Below are positions 61,950 through 64,000 of a DNA stretch of 64,000 nucleotides, piece after piece (position 1 is the stretch's first letter; the number at the start of each line of letters is the position of its first letter). The notes under the pieces were generated by a model. That model was given only the letters and a program-made list of their open reading frames with translations. It was not told where the DNA came from and did not search any database. The DNA comes from Septoria linicola (lineage: Eukaryota; Ascomycota; Dothideomycetes; Mycosphaerellales; Mycosphaerellaceae). The stretch is from contig CP099419.1 in the NCBI GenBank assembly GCA_024114885.1, positions 1-64,000 on the forward strand, given 5' to 3'. The position numbers were made by a program, and so were the translations under genes.

Positions 61950-64000
61950 CTAGTCGTACTCTTTAGGCTAGCTCTACTAGCGGATTAAGTACTAGCGTAC
62001 GCTCTTCCTTACTCGAGTTCTAAGGATCTTCTTAACTTCCTATTTACTCTAGTAGTCTACGAGTAGTATACTCTCTACCTACGTCTCGCTACTCTTCTAA
62101 GGTTCTAGAAGTAATATATAAAATACGTTATAGATAAGAGCGTCTAGTAGTAGGGCTAAGTAGTACGCCTACTTTCCTACTATATTAATTACCTTAAAAG
62201 GCCTAGTAAACTTATCTACTAACTTCTTTAAAGGAACCTTTAATCGTAGGTTCTTTATCGATAGTAAGACTATATTACTAACCTTATATTCCTTAGCCTA
62301 ATACCTATTATTAAAGTATCTAGCCTACGCCTCGCTTACTTCTCGCTAGCGTTTACTTAGCGTCTTATAGTTCTTCTTTAATCTTTCTATAGCTTCCTTA
62401 GTAGCTAGTATCTCTCTTTTAGGAAGCGCGCTCTAAGCTTCTCGCCTACTCGTTACTAGCTCTAGATTAAAACTATATAGCGCTATAAATAGTAATATCT
62501 TTAGTATCGTATATATACTATTATTATATACGAACTCGGCTTGTACTAGTAGGTCTACCTAGTTATCTTGTTACTCTACGTAGTAGATACGTAGGTAAGT
62601 CTTAAGCGTCTAATTCGCTCTTTCGGTTTACCTATCTATCTATAGATAGAACGCTATACTTAGCTTACGCTTTATATACGTCTCGTAGTAGAAGTTAGAC
62701 TAGAACTAACTCGTAAATATAGACTCTCTATCGCTAATAATACTTATAGGTATACTATAATACTTAATTACTTCTAATATTAAGACTCCTATAAGGTTAC
62801 TACTCGTATACCTCTTTATAGTTAGTACGAAGATAACTATCTTTATATATTAGTCGACGATAACTAGAATCGTATTATATACGTATACTCCTCGCTTACT
62901 TAGTAGAAGGTCTATAATAAAATCCTAAGTTAATTCTTAGAATAGACGATCTAGTATAGGTAGCGTAGTTAGCTTACTATATAGTCGATAGCGACGCGCC
63001 TTTATCTTCTAGTAACTCCTATAGGATTCTATATATTATATAATATCCTTAGTTATCTCTAGCTACTAGTACTTCCTCTATACTAGCGAGATAGTCTTAT
63101 CCTTACTAAAATAGCCTATAAAGATATCGTTATAATATATACGAATTACCTACGTCTATAAGGTATAGTCCTTAGGTACGTATAGCGAATCGTCTACCTA
63201 GAGGTTTTCTTCTCTTATAGTATATTACTCGAATCGGCTACTATTACTTATCGCTTACGAGTATACTACGCTTATACTTAGCTTAGCTTATACTAGCGCG
63301 CGAGTATATCTAAGGATCAAGTCTAAGATATTTATATATAGCTCTTCGCTCTTAGTAATTATACCTACTACTCGTATAGGCGTTAAGAACTACTACTATA
63401 GGTTAGAGTTAGTACTTCTCTCTATTAAAGAATACTATTCTTTATAAGTCGTATAGATATAAGCTACGAGCGGTCCGCCTACGTCTCTCGTACTCTAATT
63501 ATCTTATAGCTATAACTTAGTCTATAGGGTAGATAGTAGGTTAGTTACCTCTACTACCTCCTTAGCGTAATCGCTACGCCTCGATAGCGTATTAGCTAGG
63601 TTTCGCTTATCTACCTTATACGTTATAACGAAGTCGAATAGGGCTAGGAATATAGCCTAATAGGCTTACCTACTAGTTAACTTCTTTACGTCTATAAACC
63701 TACGAAGGTTAGTATAGTCGACTAGTACGTCGATCGTATATAGAGCGCCTTTAAGGTACGGCCTCTACGCTTTAAAAGCCTTAACTACTATAAGAAGCTC
63801 CTTATCGTATACCTTATAATTATACTCTATAGTAATTATCTTTCTAGATATAAATATAATAGAGTACTATTTAGACCTAAAGAGTTAGCTAAGGATTATA
63901 GTAATTACGTAATTAGAGGCGTCGCTCTCGACTTATAACCTAAGCGTAAAGTTAAAGTACCTTAGTAGTAGTATTATAGAAAAACGCTTTTTTAACTTAG
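61950..64000 (-). pseudogene. gypsy copy 2 pol (RNase H, integrase, chromodomain), partial
   Basis: The minus strand carries the chromodomain (about 61,940-62,060), integrase core (62,560-63,060), zinc-binding region (about 63,060-63,260) and RNase H (63,560-64,000), collinear with copy 1. The N-terminal parts are beyond the window. Stops are TAA/TAG. Confidence 0.9.

Larger units (their letters stand above)
151..64000. other. RIP-saturated subtelomere
   Basis: Across the whole stretch CpA and TpG are nearly absent on both strands (one residual site per few hundred bases by eye) while TpA is extremely frequent and CpG is still common. This is the signature of repeat-induced point mutation, the premeiotic fungal process that converts CpA to TpA in duplicated DNA. 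Known consequences seen here are TAA/TAG in place of Gln and Trp codons, almost no TGA, and almost no ATG. Ordinary methyl-CpG decay would deplete CpG and raise TpG and CpA, the opposite of what is seen. Both repeated elements and apparently gene-like stretches are affected equally. Confidence 0.95.
60241..64000 (-). mobile_element. Ty3/gypsy chromovirus, copy 2 (3' part; runs off the window)
   Basis: This is the reverse-complement counterpart of 39,400-43,155: LTR (60,241-60,415), antisense frame, chromodomain, integrase and RNase H up to the window end. It is inserted into the copia element. The similarity to copy 1 is very high, with differences mainly of transition type, and the stretch at 63,900-64,000 matches 39,390-39,500. 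The RT and gag parts lie beyond 64,000. Confidence 0.94.

Noticed and set aside
151..64000. Simple AT-rich DNA or CpG-methylation decay as the cause of the composition
   Set aside because: CpG is common and TpG is almost absent, the opposite of methyl-CpG decay; the loss is specific to CpA/TpG.

Overview
The window is the extreme left end of a chromosome of a filamentous (Pezizomycotina-type) fungus. It opens with 25 copies of CCCTAA telomere repeat, and everything after that is a subtelomere saturated with C-to-T / G-to-A changes of the repeat-induced point mutation (RIP) type. CpA and TpG are almost gone on both strands, TpA is everywhere, and CpG is still common, which argues against ordinary CpG-methylation decay. 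Because CAA, CAG and TGG have become TAA or TAG, nearly every gene is a pseudogene and ATG starts are almost absent. No intact gene was found. Genes and transposons were recovered by reading frames in which stops occur only as TAA/TAG at plausible Gln/Trp positions, and by matching the translation to known domains. No rRNA, tRNA or CRISPR array was recognised.

Layout: telomere (1-150); a coding remnant against the telomere (about 190-1,080); ACTT-type tetranucleotide tracts around a hAT transposase C-terminus (1,080-2,105); an HDA1-like class II histone deacetylase plus Arb2-domain pseudogene on the minus strand (about 2,400-4,700); a very long plus-strand coding tract with a 50-residue repeat (about 5,160-9,211), a pogo/Fot1-type DNA transposon (9,212-11,495), then a second tract of about 3,700 codons in one frame (11,522-22,710). 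Two further pogo-type copies lie at 23,580-25,900. Another plus-strand tract (26,640-30,300) is followed by a 64-bp minisatellite (about 30,440-31,270) and an unassigned minus-strand tract (31,300-33,500).

The right half is nested retroelements. A full-length Ty3/gypsy chromovirus (36,489-43,155, plus strand, 175-bp LTRs) interrupts a plus-strand gene remnant that resumes at 43,156. A copia-type LTR stands at 45,254-45,526. A minus-strand tract of about 1,000 codons occupies 45,660-48,665. A second Ty3/gypsy family lies on the minus strand (about 50,200-57,420). A Ty1/copia element (58,174-60,240, minus) is interrupted by a second copy of the first gypsy family (60,241 to beyond 64,000, minus).

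The reverse transcriptase catalytic Asp-Asp pair reads Asn-Asn in the gypsy 1, gypsy 2 and copia elements, exactly what TG-to-TA change of GATGAT-like codons gives. The most unusual objects are the giant coding tract, whose one frame switch is explained by a 134-bp tandem duplication, and the RIP residue pattern: surviving CpA sites are strongly concentrated in CAAG/CTTG.
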